Part shown: piece by piece, positions 42,988-51,214 of the stretch
Layout: the number at the start of each line of letters is the position of its first letter
Position numbering within the stretch: position 1 is the stretch's first letter
Source: Leifsonia sp. AK011
GTDB taxonomy: Bacteria > Actinomycetota > Actinomycetes > Actinomycetales > Microbacteriaceae
DNA: 64,000 bases
Direction: 5' to 3'
Assembly (NCBI RefSeq): GCF_013410945.1
Contig: NZ_JACCCH010000001.1
Span: forward strand, 930,001-994,000
Made by a program: the position numbers and the translations under genes
Notes under the pieces: model-generated
Seen by the model: the letters and a program-made list of their open reading frames with translations, nothing else
Database searches by the model: none
What the model was told of the DNA's origin: nothing

Positions 42988-43671
42988 ATGGATCTTCAGC
43001 TCAGCGGTCGTGTGGTGCTCGTCGTCGGCGGAACGGGCTACATCGGTTCCGTGATTGCACGCCGGGCGCGTCAGGAGGGCGCGACGGTGGTGGTTGCGTC
43101 GCGGCATCCGGAGGAAGAGGAGGGCATCGAGCTTGATGCATCCGACCAGCCGTCGGTGGAGAAGGCGATCGCGAGCGTCCTCGCAGACCATGGCCGCCTC
43201 GACGGGGTCGTCATCACCGCCGCCCCGCCCGCGCATCTGCTCGACCCGAAGCGCCTCTCCGACCCCGAGCAGATCACCCAGGCGATGGATGCCAAGGCCA
43301 TGAGTTTCTTGAGGGTGGCAAGCGCCGCGATCCCGCACATGGTCGACCAGGGTTTCGGCCGCGTCATCGGAATCAGCGGCCAGAACGCATTCCTCACCGG
43401 GAATATCACGGCGACCGTGCGCAACACCGTGCTGAGCATCGCGGCGAAGAGCCTCGCCGACGAGTTCGCCGGAACGGGCGTCGCCGTCAACGTGATCAAC
43501 CCGGGCCTGGTGACGGATGACCCGAGCACCGACGTTGCACTGGCGCGCCCGGGCCAGTCCTCCCCGACGCAGATCGCCGACCTCACCGCGTTCCTGCTGT
43601 CGCCGCTCGCGAACATTTCGGGGGAGAGCATCTCGATCGGGCACCACCTGCGCGGGGTCGTGCTGCCGTAG
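42988..43671 (+). CDS. SDR-family protein lacking the YxxxK catalytic pair
   Basis: 227-aa short-chain dehydrogenase-like protein. The Rossmann loop is intact (VVGGTGYIGSVIARR, about 12-26), and VVITAAPPAHL stands where NNAG normally is. At the active site, alignment to YxASK shows no Tyr and Asn in place of Lys (TATVRNTVLSIAAKSLADEF). It therefore probably does not reduce a carbonyl in the classical way. The C-terminal part VNVINPGLV is standard. ATG at 42988 after a spaced GGAC. Confidence 0.8.
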   Translation: MDLQLSGRVVLVVGGTGYIGSVIARRARQEGATVVVASRHPEEEEGIELDASDQPSVEKAIASVLADHGRLDGVVITAAPPAHLLDPKRLSDPEQITQAMDAKAMSFLRVASAAIPHMVDQGFGRVIGISGQNAFLTGNITATVRNTVLSIAAKSLADEFAGTGVAVNVINPGLVTDDPSTDVALARPGQSSPTQIADLTAFLLSPLANISGESISIGHHLRGVVLP

Positions 43672-43691
43672 CTGCTGCTTCGGCGCGACGA

Positions 43692-43756
43692 TGCGGAGGA
43701 TGACGCGCCGCGAGAGCCGCGGCATCCGTGCCCGGCCCGGCGTGTCATCCTCCGCA
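43692..43756. terminator. long hairpin between the SDR and gpmA genes
   Basis: TGCGGAGGATGACGCGCC (43692-43709) and GGCGTGTCATCCTCCGCA (43739-43756) pair in 17 of 18 positions, with a GC-rich loop. Confidence 0.65.
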
Positions 43757-43803
43757 CCGTAGCGGGCCGCGAGGCACCCCCGCCCTTCGCTACGCTTAAC
43801 CCC

Positions 43804-44547
43804 ATGACGCACACCCTGATCCTCCTCCGCCACGGCAACTCCGACTGGAACCAGAAGAACCTCTTCACCGGTTGGGTGGATGTCAGGCTCAGCGAGCAGG
43901 GCGTCGGCGAGGCCAAGCGTGCCGGCCAGCTGCTGGCCGAGTCCGGACTCAAGCCCGAGGTGCTCTACACGAGCCTCCTCACCCGCGCGATCCAGACCGC
44001 CAACCTCGCCCTCGAGGAGGCCGACCGCCTCTGGATCCCGGTCAAGCGCAGCTGGCGCCTCAACGAGCGTCACTACGGTGCGCTGCAGGGCCTCGACAAG
44101 GCGGAAACCCTCGAGAAGTACGGCCCCGAGCTCTTCCAGACCTGGCGTCGCAGCTTCGACACCCCGCCGCCCGTGCTCGACGACGACGCCGAGTACAGCC
44201 AGGTGCACGAGGAGCGCTACCAGGGCATCGACGGCGAGATCCCCCGCACCGAGAGCCTCAAGATCGTGATCGAGCGGATGCTCCCCTACTGGTTCTCGGA
44301 CATCACCGTCGACCTCGCCGCAGGCAAGACCGTGCTGGTCACCGCGCACGGCAACAGCCTCCGCGCCCTCGTGAAGCACCTCGACGGCATCTCGGACGAG
44401 GACATCGCCGAGCTGAACATCCCGACGGGCATCCCGCTGGTCTACGAGCTTGACGAGAACTTCATCCCGACCGGCCCCGCCGCGTACCTCGACCCCGAGG
44501 CTGCTGCCGCTGGTGCCGCGGCGGTTGCCGCGCAGGGCAAGAAGTAG
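43804..44547 (+). CDS. gpmA: 2,3-bisphosphoglycerate-dependent phosphoglycerate mutase
   Basis: 247-aa glycolytic enzyme. Phospho-His site [18 protein letters not shown] (His11), [26 protein letters not shown] and [14 protein letters not shown] are all present. The C-terminal tail is Ala-rich. It converges with a PspC gene with only two bases between. Confidence 0.96.
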   Translation: MTHTLILLRHGNSDWNQKNLFTGWVDVRLSEQGVGEAKRAGQLLAESGLKPEVLYTSLLTRAIQTANLALEEADRLWIPVKRSWRLNERHYGALQGLDKAETLEKYGPELFQTWRRSFDTPPPVLDDDAEYSQVHEERYQGIDGEIPRTESLKIVIERMLPYWFSDITVDLAAGKTVLVTAHGNSLRALVKHLDGISDEDIAELNIPTGIPLVYELDENFIPTGPAAYLDPEAAAAGAAAVAAQGKK

Positions 44548-44549
44548 GG

Positions 44550-44747
44550 CTACACCCCCGACGGCACCACGATCCACAGCGCGACGTACAGGATCAACCC
44601 GACGCCCGTGAAGAGGATCGCGATCGCGGTCAGCACTCGCACGAGCGTGACATCCCACCCGAAACGGTTGGCGATCGCGAGCGCGACCCCCGCGAGCACG
44701 CGACCCTGCCTCGGACGAATGAGCACTCCACTACCTGCGTTTGTCAT
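44550..44747 (-). CDS. PspC-domain membrane protein
   Basis: 65-aa protein. PspC signature: VLAGVALAIANRFGWDVTLVRVL followed by a membrane helix (TAIAILFTGVGLILYVALWI). It normally controls or senses membrane stress. The gene ends beside gpmA; divergent from the membrane gene at 44863. Confidence 0.85.
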   Translation of the reverse strand: MTNAGSGVLIRPRQGRVLAGVALAIANRFGWDVTLVRVLTAIAILFTGVGLILYVALWIVVPSGV

Positions 44748-44862
44748 GCTCTCGAGCGTACGGATGCCATCGCCGCCGCACTATCGGGGTAACCCCCGAT
44801 CTATCTCTGAAAGCACGGCAAACGACGAGCGGCCTCCCAGCATCCGGGCGTAGCGTGAGGGC

Positions 44863-45132
44863 ATGCGCGAATCAGTCAGCGTCTTCTCCGTCATCCGGGC
44901 CCTCCTGGTCGCGGCCGGAGTCGTGGTGCTTCTCGTGGTGGCCTTCTGGATCGCCCTGGCCGTGATCGCTGCCGCGGCCGTCTACTTCCTGGCCCGCTTC
45001 GTCGTGCGCGCCGTCACGGGCCGCGGTCGCGCCCCTAAGCCCACGGATGCCACGATCATCATCCAGCCCGGACACCGCCAGACCTACGACAACGGCAACG
45101 TGATCGTGCTGCCGCTCGAGGCGCGGCGCTAG
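44863..45132 (+). CDS. small membrane protein
   Basis: 89-aa protein, two adjacent membrane helices in residues 12-52, then a basic polar tail (FVVRAVTGRGRAPK) and a strand-like end (NVIVLPLEARR). No family recognised. Overlaps the 3' end of the convergent DUF4190 gene by four bases. Confidence 0.65.
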   Translation: MRESVSVFSVIRALLVAAGVVVLLVVAFWIALAVIAAAAVYFLARFVVRAVTGRGRAPKPTDATIIIQPGHRQTYDNGNVIVLPLEARR

Positions 45133-45476
45133 CTGTACTGAGAGGTCGCCGCAGACCCGGCGATCGCGAGCATCCAGAAGATGGTCGTCACCGCGATCAG
45201 TCCTACTGTGACGTACCCCAGCGCCAGCCCCGCGATGGCCTGGCCGCGCCCGACTCCACCGACCGACGCCGCTCGTCGGACTCCGATGTGCCCGAAGATC
45301 ACCGCGAGAGCACCGGGCAGGAACGCGAGGAACGCGAATACCAACCCGACAAACGGGATGATGACCCAGACACCGAGAGCGATGGCAACGATCCCGAGCA
45401 CGAGGGCCGCAACCGCGTTCCCGTTCCCGGGAGGGCGGACGACCTGCTGATAGATGACTTGGTTCGGATAACTCAT
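45129..45476 (-). CDS. DUF4190-type membrane protein
   Basis: 115-aa membrane protein with the usual pattern: AALVLGIVAIALG helix, IIPFVGLVFAFLAFLPGALAVIFGHIGVRRAA loop and helix, then GRGQAIAGLALGYVTVGLI. ATG at 45476. Found as isolated small genes in Actinobacteria; function unknown. Confidence 0.8.
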   Translation of the reverse strand: MSYPNQVIYQQVVRPPGNGNAVAALVLGIVAIALGVWVIIPFVGLVFAFLAFLPGALAVIFGHIGVRRAASVGGVGRGQAIAGLALGYVTVGLIAVTTIFWMLAIAGSAATSQYS

Positions 45477-45589
45477 TCCGCGAGTGTATTGCTGAGGTGG
45501 ACTCGCGAACAGCCCACGATCGGGTGACGCTAAGGCGAGGCGCCAGCCGCCATACTTGGCTAATTGAGATTTCATCGAACGAGGTTCAC

Positions 45590-46705
45590 ATGAGCACCAG
45601 TGCAGGTAGTGCCACACCAGCGGAAGCCAAGTCTGGCGCTCTACCGCCGGACTTCCAAGACCGGGTATTCAAGGCCATCGCCGTCCAGCGCCCTGCAGCG
45701 GCCGCATATATCAAGGAGATTCGGCGCAAGAATCCGGCTGCGAGCCCAGCTGACGTGATGAAGAAGATCGAGGCGCAATACGTAGCAACGACAACGACAG
45801 CCAGCGCAGCGATCGGCGCCTCGGCGGCCATCCCGGCCGTAGGGGTTCCCATCGCGATAGGTCTCGGCGTCGCAGATCTTCTGTTCTTCTACGAGACGAC
45901 AGCTCTCTTCGCGCTGTGTATGACCGAGCTGCGCGGAATTCCGATCGACGACCCCGATCGCGCGAAGGTCGTCGTTCTTGGCGCACTACTTGGTGAGAAG
46001 AGGAAAAGTCCGGTCACTCAGATTGTGATGGGCGCTCTGCCGGCCGGAGCGACGATCGCGGGTGCGCAGGGCGTAGTCGGAGCGACGCTGAGTGGAGCTG
46101 CTCCGAAATGGGGAGATCTCTTGTCTCAGCAGCTTCCGGACTCTGCACTCGTTCCGGTGTCGATTGTGCTGGCGAAGCAGGCGATCGCTCAAGGTTCGGT
46201 GATGGGTGTCGTGAAGATCAGCTCGAAAGCGATCCCCGTAATCGGCGCGGTCGCTGGAGGGGCAACCAGCTTCTACTTCGGCAGTAGTGTCGTGAAGTCG
46301 TGTCGCGCGGGATTCTCCGCGCCGGTCGAGACGTGGCCGACCTGGCTAGAGCTCGACGACGCCGACGACGAGCCGCGCGAACCCTCTCGAGCCGTGGTTG
46401 CGATGCGAGCGGCATCGTCTTCTGCTAAAGACTTCGGCGAGAGCATGTGGGGGCGCGTTGTGGATGCAACGGATACGTTCCGAAGCATCGACCTCGACGG
46501 CGATGGCGTCCCAGATGAGGCGAAGGCACTTACTGCGGTCAAGGGAGCGGGCGCTGCAGTTGGGACTGCCGCTGGGGGAGCTGCGAAAGCCGTCGGGGGT
46601 GTTGCGTCAAATGCAGCCGGTGCAGTCTCCGGGATGTTCAAGCGGGACAAGCGAGCGGCCTCTAAAGAAGTCACGGGCGACACTACCCTCGAGTCGGAGG
46701 GCTGA
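45590..46705 (+). CDS. EcsC-like membrane-associated protein with EF-hand-like tail
   Basis: 371-aa protein. Gly/Ala-rich hydrophobic segments (TTTTASAAIGASAAIPAVGV, then GAVAGGATSFYFGSSVVKSC) follow the EcsC-family style. Near the C-terminus DLDGDGVPDEAKAL (about 300-313) has D-x-D-x-D-G-x-x-x-E spacing, an EF-hand/dockerin-like calcium loop, followed by an Ala/Gly-rich region (AAVGTAAGGAAKAVGGVAS) and a basic end. EcsC assignment is tentative. ATG at 45590. The 3' end overlaps the convergent DUF429 gene by 23 bp. Confidence 0.6.
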   Translation: MSTSAGSATPAEAKSGALPPDFQDRVFKAIAVQRPAAAAYIKEIRRKNPAASPADVMKKIEAQYVATTTTASAAIGASAAIPAVGVPIAIGLGVADLLFFYETTALFALCMTELRGIPIDDPDRAKVVVLGALLGEKRKSPVTQIVMGALPAGATIAGAQGVVGATLSGAAPKWGDLLSQQLPDSALVPVSIVLAKQAIAQGSVMGVVKISSKAIPVIGAVAGGATSFYFGSSVVKSCRAGFSAPVETWPTWLELDDADDEPREPSRAVVAMRAASSSAKDFGESMWGRVVDATDTFRSIDLDGDGVPDEAKALTAVKGAGAAVGTAAGGAAKAVGGVASNAAGAVSGMFKRDKRAASKEVTGDTTLESEG

Positions 46706-47702
46706 TCTCGTTGCGGTGCGCGTCGACGTAGGCAACCACAGCGGCCTCGACAATATCTGACTTCGAGCGCGCCATGAGATTCGATGCTTCGGTGAGCAGA
46801 ATGTCAGTTTCGCGGCTTACTGTCACCGATCGCGAAAGGTCACTCGCTGATTCATCCTCGACGGTCAGGATTCGCTTGGGACGGGTGCTCTGCCGTTGTT
46901 CCGATCGCGCGAGGGCGATTATTGTCGCTCGACGCCCAGCTTCATCTGGCTCGCTCAAGGCTCCGAGCACCTGGCAGCGATCGAGCCCTTCTTCAGCCCA
47001 TACCGCGGCCGTCCACGCGCACAGCAGCGCGTCGAGGAGATCTTCGCGATGCTTGTAGTCCCGATCGGTGGTGGGCGAGAGCGTGATGGAGAGGTCGGCT
47101 GTGGATGCGTGACTGAGCAAGTCGAGTGGCACCGAGGCATCCCTTAGGGCCAACATCCTTGAAACGAGATCGTCGAACACTGCTGCGCGTGCGGACCGGC
47201 GCTCGGTCGACGGGAGGCTGGTGTTCGGGCGCTTATAGCGCGGGCGCTCGACCTCATAGCCGAGCTCATGAGCGCCGACGAGAGTCGTGTAGGGGTAGCA
47301 CTCGAACATGGTGGTCGCCCCGGGGTCGGGCCGATGCACCCCGTCGTCGTACTGCACGCCGCTCGCCTCGAGGCTTTGGCGGAGTGTCACGCCGCCGAGC
47401 CAGGCGCGAGTGAGGTTCGTCGAGTTCGCGGCGACCTTCCAACGGCCATAGCGCTGGCCCACCTCGCGCTCACACTCGCGCATGCCCGTCGGGTTTACCA
47501 CGACAAGCGGAGCGTCGATAGCGATGGTGTCGCCCTCTCCGATACGGTCGGCGATCCAGCGGGTCGTCTCCTCGATGCCGGTCGTCCACCCAACATCTGC
47601 TACCGAGCCGTCCTCGCGAACCATGGCGACGCCGGTCTCTTTGGCTGCCTTTTCGGCGGAGCCTTCACCCCAAGCGAGGTCGATACCGAAGTAGTTAGGC
47701 AT
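46683..47702 (-). CDS. DUF429 (predicted RNase H-like) protein with RHH-like tail
   Basis: 339-aa protein. N-terminus YFGIDLAWGEGS is the DUF429 first strand with the conserved Asp; AIDAPLVVVNPTG supplies the second block, and DALLCAWTAAVWAEEGL the C-terminal helix. DUF429 is predicted to have the RNase H fold. The last 45 residues (SRETDILLTEASNLMARSKS onward) resemble a ribbon-helix-helix segment, an unusual addition. The gene overlaps the preceding glycosylase-like gene by 8 bases. Confidence 0.78.
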   Translation of the reverse strand: MPNYFGIDLAWGEGSAEKAAKETGVAMVREDGSVADVGWTTGIEETTRWIADRIGEGDTIAIDAPLVVVNPTGMRECEREVGQRYGRWKVAANSTNLTRAWLGGVTLRQSLEASGVQYDDGVHRPDPGATTMFECYPYTTLVGAHELGYEVERPRYKRPNTSLPSTERRSARAAVFDDLVSRMLALRDASVPLDLLSHASTADLSITLSPTTDRDYKHREDLLDALLCAWTAAVWAEEGLDRCQVLGALSEPDEAGRRATIIALARSEQRQSTRPKRILTVEDESASDLSRSVTVSRETDILLTEASNLMARSKSDIVEAAVVAYVDAHRNEISPPTRG

Positions 47703-48354
47703 AAGTTCGCTTCGCCAGGAGCTCCCCCACCAAACGCATCTTCTCGATGCGGTCGGCCCGGCGAGCTTCACGAACTTCTGGGTCGCGGTGGAACAGCGCT
47801 TGTCGGGCAGGATGAAAGCTCGAGACCACTGTCAACCCACGCGTAAGCAGGTCGGGCCTGGCGATGACCGCTCGCCGCCAAGAATCCTGAGCGGACGCTC
47901 CTTGAAGAAGGACAATTTCGAGGTCAGGGAGCATATCCAGGACTCCGAACAGTGCCTCAAGCCCTGCTTTGATCTCCGAAACTCGAGGGTGACGGTTGAT
48001 GTACCAGGGGTAGGCGTTCCAAGGCAGAACGTCGGAAGGGTGAATGCCTGCCGCATCCATCATGTTCGCTTGGTTTTCGGCCGCGGGGTCATCATTCTCA
48101 ACGCAGAGCATTCCCGAGCCGGATCCATCGAGTGTGCCAGGGCCGGGATCCCGAAGCACAGTGAGGAGGCGGGAGGAAACTCCGCCATGCATTGGCGCGA
48201 CGTACGGCACCCATCCGCGGCCTTGCTGCCGGAGCTCATCGACGAGTCGAGTGATTGGCGAGATGTGTGGCTCGTGAAGACGTGCCTTCTGTTCGTCTCG
48301 AAACCATTCATAACGCATCATTCGGTGTGAAACTTTGTCGGGAGTTTCGGGCAT
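47695..48354 (-). CDS. uracil-DNA-glycosylase-like protein
   Basis: 219-aa protein. Motif-1 region LLTVLRDPGPGTLDGSGSG with CVENDDPAAEN, then WNAYPWYI, VLLQGASAQDSW and a final SFHPARQALF all fit a family annotated as uracil-DNA glycosylase-like. Typical UDG catalytic residues (Asp or Asn after GxDPG, and the HPS motif) are changed, so activity is uncertain. ATG at 48354 (66 codons into a longer frame). Overlaps DUF429 gene; the pair likely forms one operon. Confidence 0.7.
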   Translation of the reverse strand: MPETPDKVSHRMMRYEWFRDEQKARLHEPHISPITRLVDELRQQGRGWVPYVAPMHGGVSSRLLTVLRDPGPGTLDGSGSGMLCVENDDPAAENQANMMDAAGIHPSDVLPWNAYPWYINRHPRVSEIKAGLEALFGVLDMLPDLEIVLLQGASAQDSWRRAVIARPDLLTRGLTVVSSFHPARQALFHRDPEVREARRADRIEKMRLVGELLAKRTYA

Positions 48355-48477
48355 GATCGTCAGCATACGGTCCAGCGCTGACGCAGCCCGGGAGGAGAGC
48401 GAGATGCAGCAGTTCGAAGCCCGAGGGTCCGAGCTTCTCGGCAGCAAGTACGCGCTCGCCGTACGCGCGGACATCTC

Positions 48478-48972
48478 GTGATCGCGCTTCCAACGTGGGA
48501 TGTCGCGGGCGCGGCGCACGCCGGGTTCGAGGGTTTCGTGACCTTCGAACAATTGGCAACGGCAGATGTACCGCCTCGGCCCGGTGTCTACCTCGTCCTT
48601 CGCCCTGCTCTTCCGCCGATCTTTCTCCCGCTCAGCCCTGCTGGTCGATTCAAGGCCAGGGAGCCTTCCGTCTCAACGGATCGCCTCGAAAGAGAATGGC
48701 TCCACGCCACCGAGGTCATCTATATAGGGAAGGCATCGGCACGAAAGACACGAGCAGACGGTCTTCGTAAGCGCCTCGATGAGTACCGTCGGTTTGGGGC
48801 GGGGGAGCCGGTCGGCCACTGGGGTGGACGTCTCATCTGGCAGCTCGCCGATTCGCGTTCTCTGCTCGTGGCATGGAAGGAATCTGATTCTCCTCACGAA
48901 CTGGAGTCGCAGCTCATCGCCGATTTCGTGCAAGACCACGGTCGACTGCCGTTCGCGAACCTCCGGCACTGA
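48478..48972 (+). CDS. GIY-YIG nuclease-like protein
   Basis: 164-aa protein. GIY-type strand PGVYLVLRPALP (about 34-45), YIG strand EVIYIGKAS (about 78-86), and LRKRLDEYRRFGAG with the catalytic-type Arg; Glu in ESQLIADFV and Asn in PFANLRH at the end correspond to the rest of the active site. Homing-type or restriction-type role not decidable. GTG start at 48478, divergent from the glycosylase-like gene (123 bp apart). Confidence 0.75.
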   Translation: MIALPTWDVAGAAHAGFEGFVTFEQLATADVPPRPGVYLVLRPALPPIFLPLSPAGRFKAREPSVSTDRLEREWLHATEVIYIGKASARKTRADGLRKRLDEYRRFGAGEPVGHWGGRLIWQLADSRSLLVAWKESDSPHELESQLIADFVQDHGRLPFANLRH

Positions 48973-49023
48973 CCCCCGAACCCGGGGCCGCGAGACTGTA
49001 CCCCGGTGAGTTACTCTCACAAC

Positions 49024-50244
49024 ATGCCCGGATTCGCCGTGATCGACCTAGAGACCACGGGGCTCAACCCCCACACCCACGACCGCGTCGTCGAGCTCGC
49101 CATCGTGCACGTCGACGAGTACGGCAACACCACCGAGCGATGGGAAACCCTGATCAACCCCGCCCGCGACCTCGGACCGCAGCACATCCACGGCATCCGC
49201 TCGGCGGACATCCTGGATGCCCCCGCCTTCGCCGATATCGTCGGCGACGTCATCGAGCTGCTGCAAGGCAGGGTGCTCGTAGCGCACAACGCGAGCTTCG
49301 ACTCGCGCTTCCTCTACTCCGAGTTCGAACGCTCAGGGGTGCCCCTCTGGCAGCAGCCGAACTGGCTCTGCACGATGCAATTGGCCCGGCAGTGCATCCC
49401 CGGTTCGGGACGCTCGCTCGCGGACTGCTGCGCCGCCTACGACATCGAGCTCGTCGGCGCCCACCGCGCGTGCGTGGATGCCGTCGCCACCGCCCAGCTA
49501 CTCTCCGCCTACATGGGCGCGGTCGAGCGCGAGTTCTGGTACTCGCACATCGATGCTGCCCTCGACTTCACGTGGCCACTTGCTCCGACGGTGGACGCCA
49601 CCCGCGCGTGGAAGCCCCGCCCCGAGTATTCACCCGACTCGACCGCCGCGAGCTTCCTCGAACGCATCACTCTCAAGCTCCCGGAACACGCCGGCCCCGC
49701 CGAACACACCGACTACCTCGCGCTCCTCGATCGCGCCCTCCTTGACCGTCACCTCTCGGTGCACGAGACCAACGCCCTCGTCGATCTCGCGGAGACCCTC
49801 GGGATCAGCCGCACGACGATCATCGGCCTCCACGCCGAGTACTTCGATGCCCTCACGGCCGTCGCGTGGGCTGATGGCGTGCTCACGGATGCCGAACTCG
49901 CCGACCTTGTAGCCGTAGCCGTCCTCATCGACATCCGCACTGACCGAATCGCGGATGCCACGGCACCCCGCATCACCGAGGCCCCGCCCACCCCAGGCAT
50001 TGGCGACTTCACCCTCTCGCCCGGCGACCTCGTCGTGCTAACCGGCGAAATGCGCCGGCCGCGCGAGCAGATCGAAGCGGACCTGATCGCTCGCGGCTTC
50101 GTGCCGTGGAGCGGAGTCACGAAGAAGGTGAAGCTGCTCGTGGCCGCCGACCCGGACTCCCTCTCGGGTAAGGCCCAGAAGGCTCGCGACTACGGGATTC
50201 CAGTGGTGGGCGAGGACGCGCTGAGGCGGTTGTTGGGTGTTTGA
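49024..50244 (+). CDS. DEDDh exonuclease with C-terminal BRCT domain
   Basis: 406-aa protein. DnaQ-type exonuclease: ExoI VIDLETTGLNP (Asp/Glu), ExoII NASFDSRFLYSEF, ExoIII HRACVDAVATAQLL (His/Asp), covering residues 1-170. A linker of about 160 residues contains a TerB-like acidic helical part (AVAWADGVLTDAELADLVAV). The C-terminal 75 residues (LSPGDLVVLTGEMRRPREQI ... VVGEDALRRLL) form a BRCT domain. Start ATG at 49024 chosen from the exonuclease alignment; GTG at 49006 is also open. Overlaps the next gene by 8 bases. Confidence 0.82.
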   Translation: MPGFAVIDLETTGLNPHTHDRVVELAIVHVDEYGNTTERWETLINPARDLGPQHIHGIRSADILDAPAFADIVGDVIELLQGRVLVAHNASFDSRFLYSEFERSGVPLWQQPNWLCTMQLARQCIPGSGRSLADCCAAYDIELVGAHRACVDAVATAQLLSAYMGAVEREFWYSHIDAALDFTWPLAPTVDATRAWKPRPEYSPDSTAASFLERITLKLPEHAGPAEHTDYLALLDRALLDRHLSVHETNALVDLAETLGISRTTIIGLHAEYFDALTAVAWADGVLTDAELADLVAVAVLIDIRTDRIADATAPRITEAPPTPGIGDFTLSPGDLVVLTGEMRRPREQIEADLIARGFVPWSGVTKKVKLLVAADPDSLSGKAQKARDYGIPVVGEDALRRLLGV

Positions 50245-50815
50245 CGCAGCCACCTGGGGCGTACTCGTTGCGGCGGCCGGCATCGTGATTGGGGCTGGAA
50301 CGTTCACCGTCACGCGGGTTCTCGAGTGGAGGGCATCGGTAGCCGATCGGCGCGGGAAAGGGGTGGCTCGGGTGCTTGCCGTCGCGGAGGCCTCAGCGCG
50401 CAACCTCAGAAACCCGTGGCGATCGTCGAATTCATATCTCGAGTTCGCACTATTGCTGCCACACCTTGTTGCTGAACTGCCGAAAGAAGACGAAGACATC
50501 GCAGTATGGGTTGCTCGTCGATTGCAAGAAATGTCGATGACTACAAGTGACCGCGCCGCGGCGAACATAGCGATCGATACAAGCGTGAAGCTTGCCGCAT
50601 GGCGAAGTGGGCGGACCAAGACCGCATGGTTCCGAAAGCAGAACAAGTCGAATCCATTCCTCAAGGACTTTGCTGTCCCGAAGAAGGTCAAGATCAGGCG
50701 CTACATCTCACAGGGGTGGAGTCAGTTCCTCACCGCATTTGGAGGTGCGGCAATCTTGGGAGCCGTGGTTTACGTAGTCCGCAGCGCCTGGTTGCCTAGC
50801 GGTGGTGAGAAGTGA
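50237..50815 (+). CDS. two-TM membrane protein of unknown function
   Basis: 192-aa protein, GTG start within the exonuclease gene. One N-terminal membrane helix (about 7-29), a long cytosolic middle with basic clusters (SGRTKTAWFRKQNKSN, VPKKVKIRRYI) and a C-terminal helix (FGGAAILGAVVYVV). No family recognised. Could work with the exonuclease because of the overlap. Confidence 0.6.
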   Translation: MFDAATWGVLVAAAGIVIGAGTFTVTRVLEWRASVADRRGKGVARVLAVAEASARNLRNPWRSSNSYLEFALLLPHLVAELPKEDEDIAVWVARRLQEMSMTTSDRAAANIAIDTSVKLAAWRSGRTKTAWFRKQNKSNPFLKDFAVPKKVKIRRYISQGWSQFLTAFGGAAILGAVVYVVRSAWLPSGGEK

Positions 50816-51200
50816 TCGGCACAATGACAACCTCTCTCCAGATCATTCTGACCCCAGCCGTCAAGAATTCCGGGCGGGCGCTCACGTCTTCTTCCTGCCG
50901 AAACGTGTCACCACACCTAATCCATCCATTTGTCGCTTGGGATAGTGCGAGGGCCGCCGAGGGCATGTCCTCCCATGTCGGTGACTCGAGTGTGATGTCC
51001 TCCAGTGTTACGCGAGCACCTGCAACCGTCTCGAAACCCTCGCTCGTCCGGACTGCCCACTTCTTCACCTCTACATTTGACGACAGCGCAACACCGGCAG
51101 ATGTCTGCGGTATCGGATCATCCGGATACCCAGTCCGAGTGCGCGCTGTTGAGGAGAAGTGCCACCGCTGACCGGTACTGTCAAAACGTCCGCACCGCAC
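50796..51200 (-). CDS. possible hypothetical protein
   Basis: 134-codon minus-strand frame divergent from the Type ISP gene, 14 bp between starts. The middle looks like protein (WAVRTSEGFETVAGARVTLE, GWIRCGDTFRQEEDVSARPE). The N-terminal 30 residues look weak and the start is uncertain. It overlaps the tail of the preceding gene by 20 bp. Might be spurious. Confidence 0.4.
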   Translation of the reverse strand: MRCGRFDSTGQRWHFSSTARTRTGYPDDPIPQTSAGVALSSNVEVKKWAVRTSEGFETVAGARVTLEDITLESPTWEDMPSAALALSQATNGWIRCGDTFRQEEDVSARPEFLTAGVRMIWREVVIVPITSHHR

Positions 51201-51214
51201 AGCAAGGAATACTC

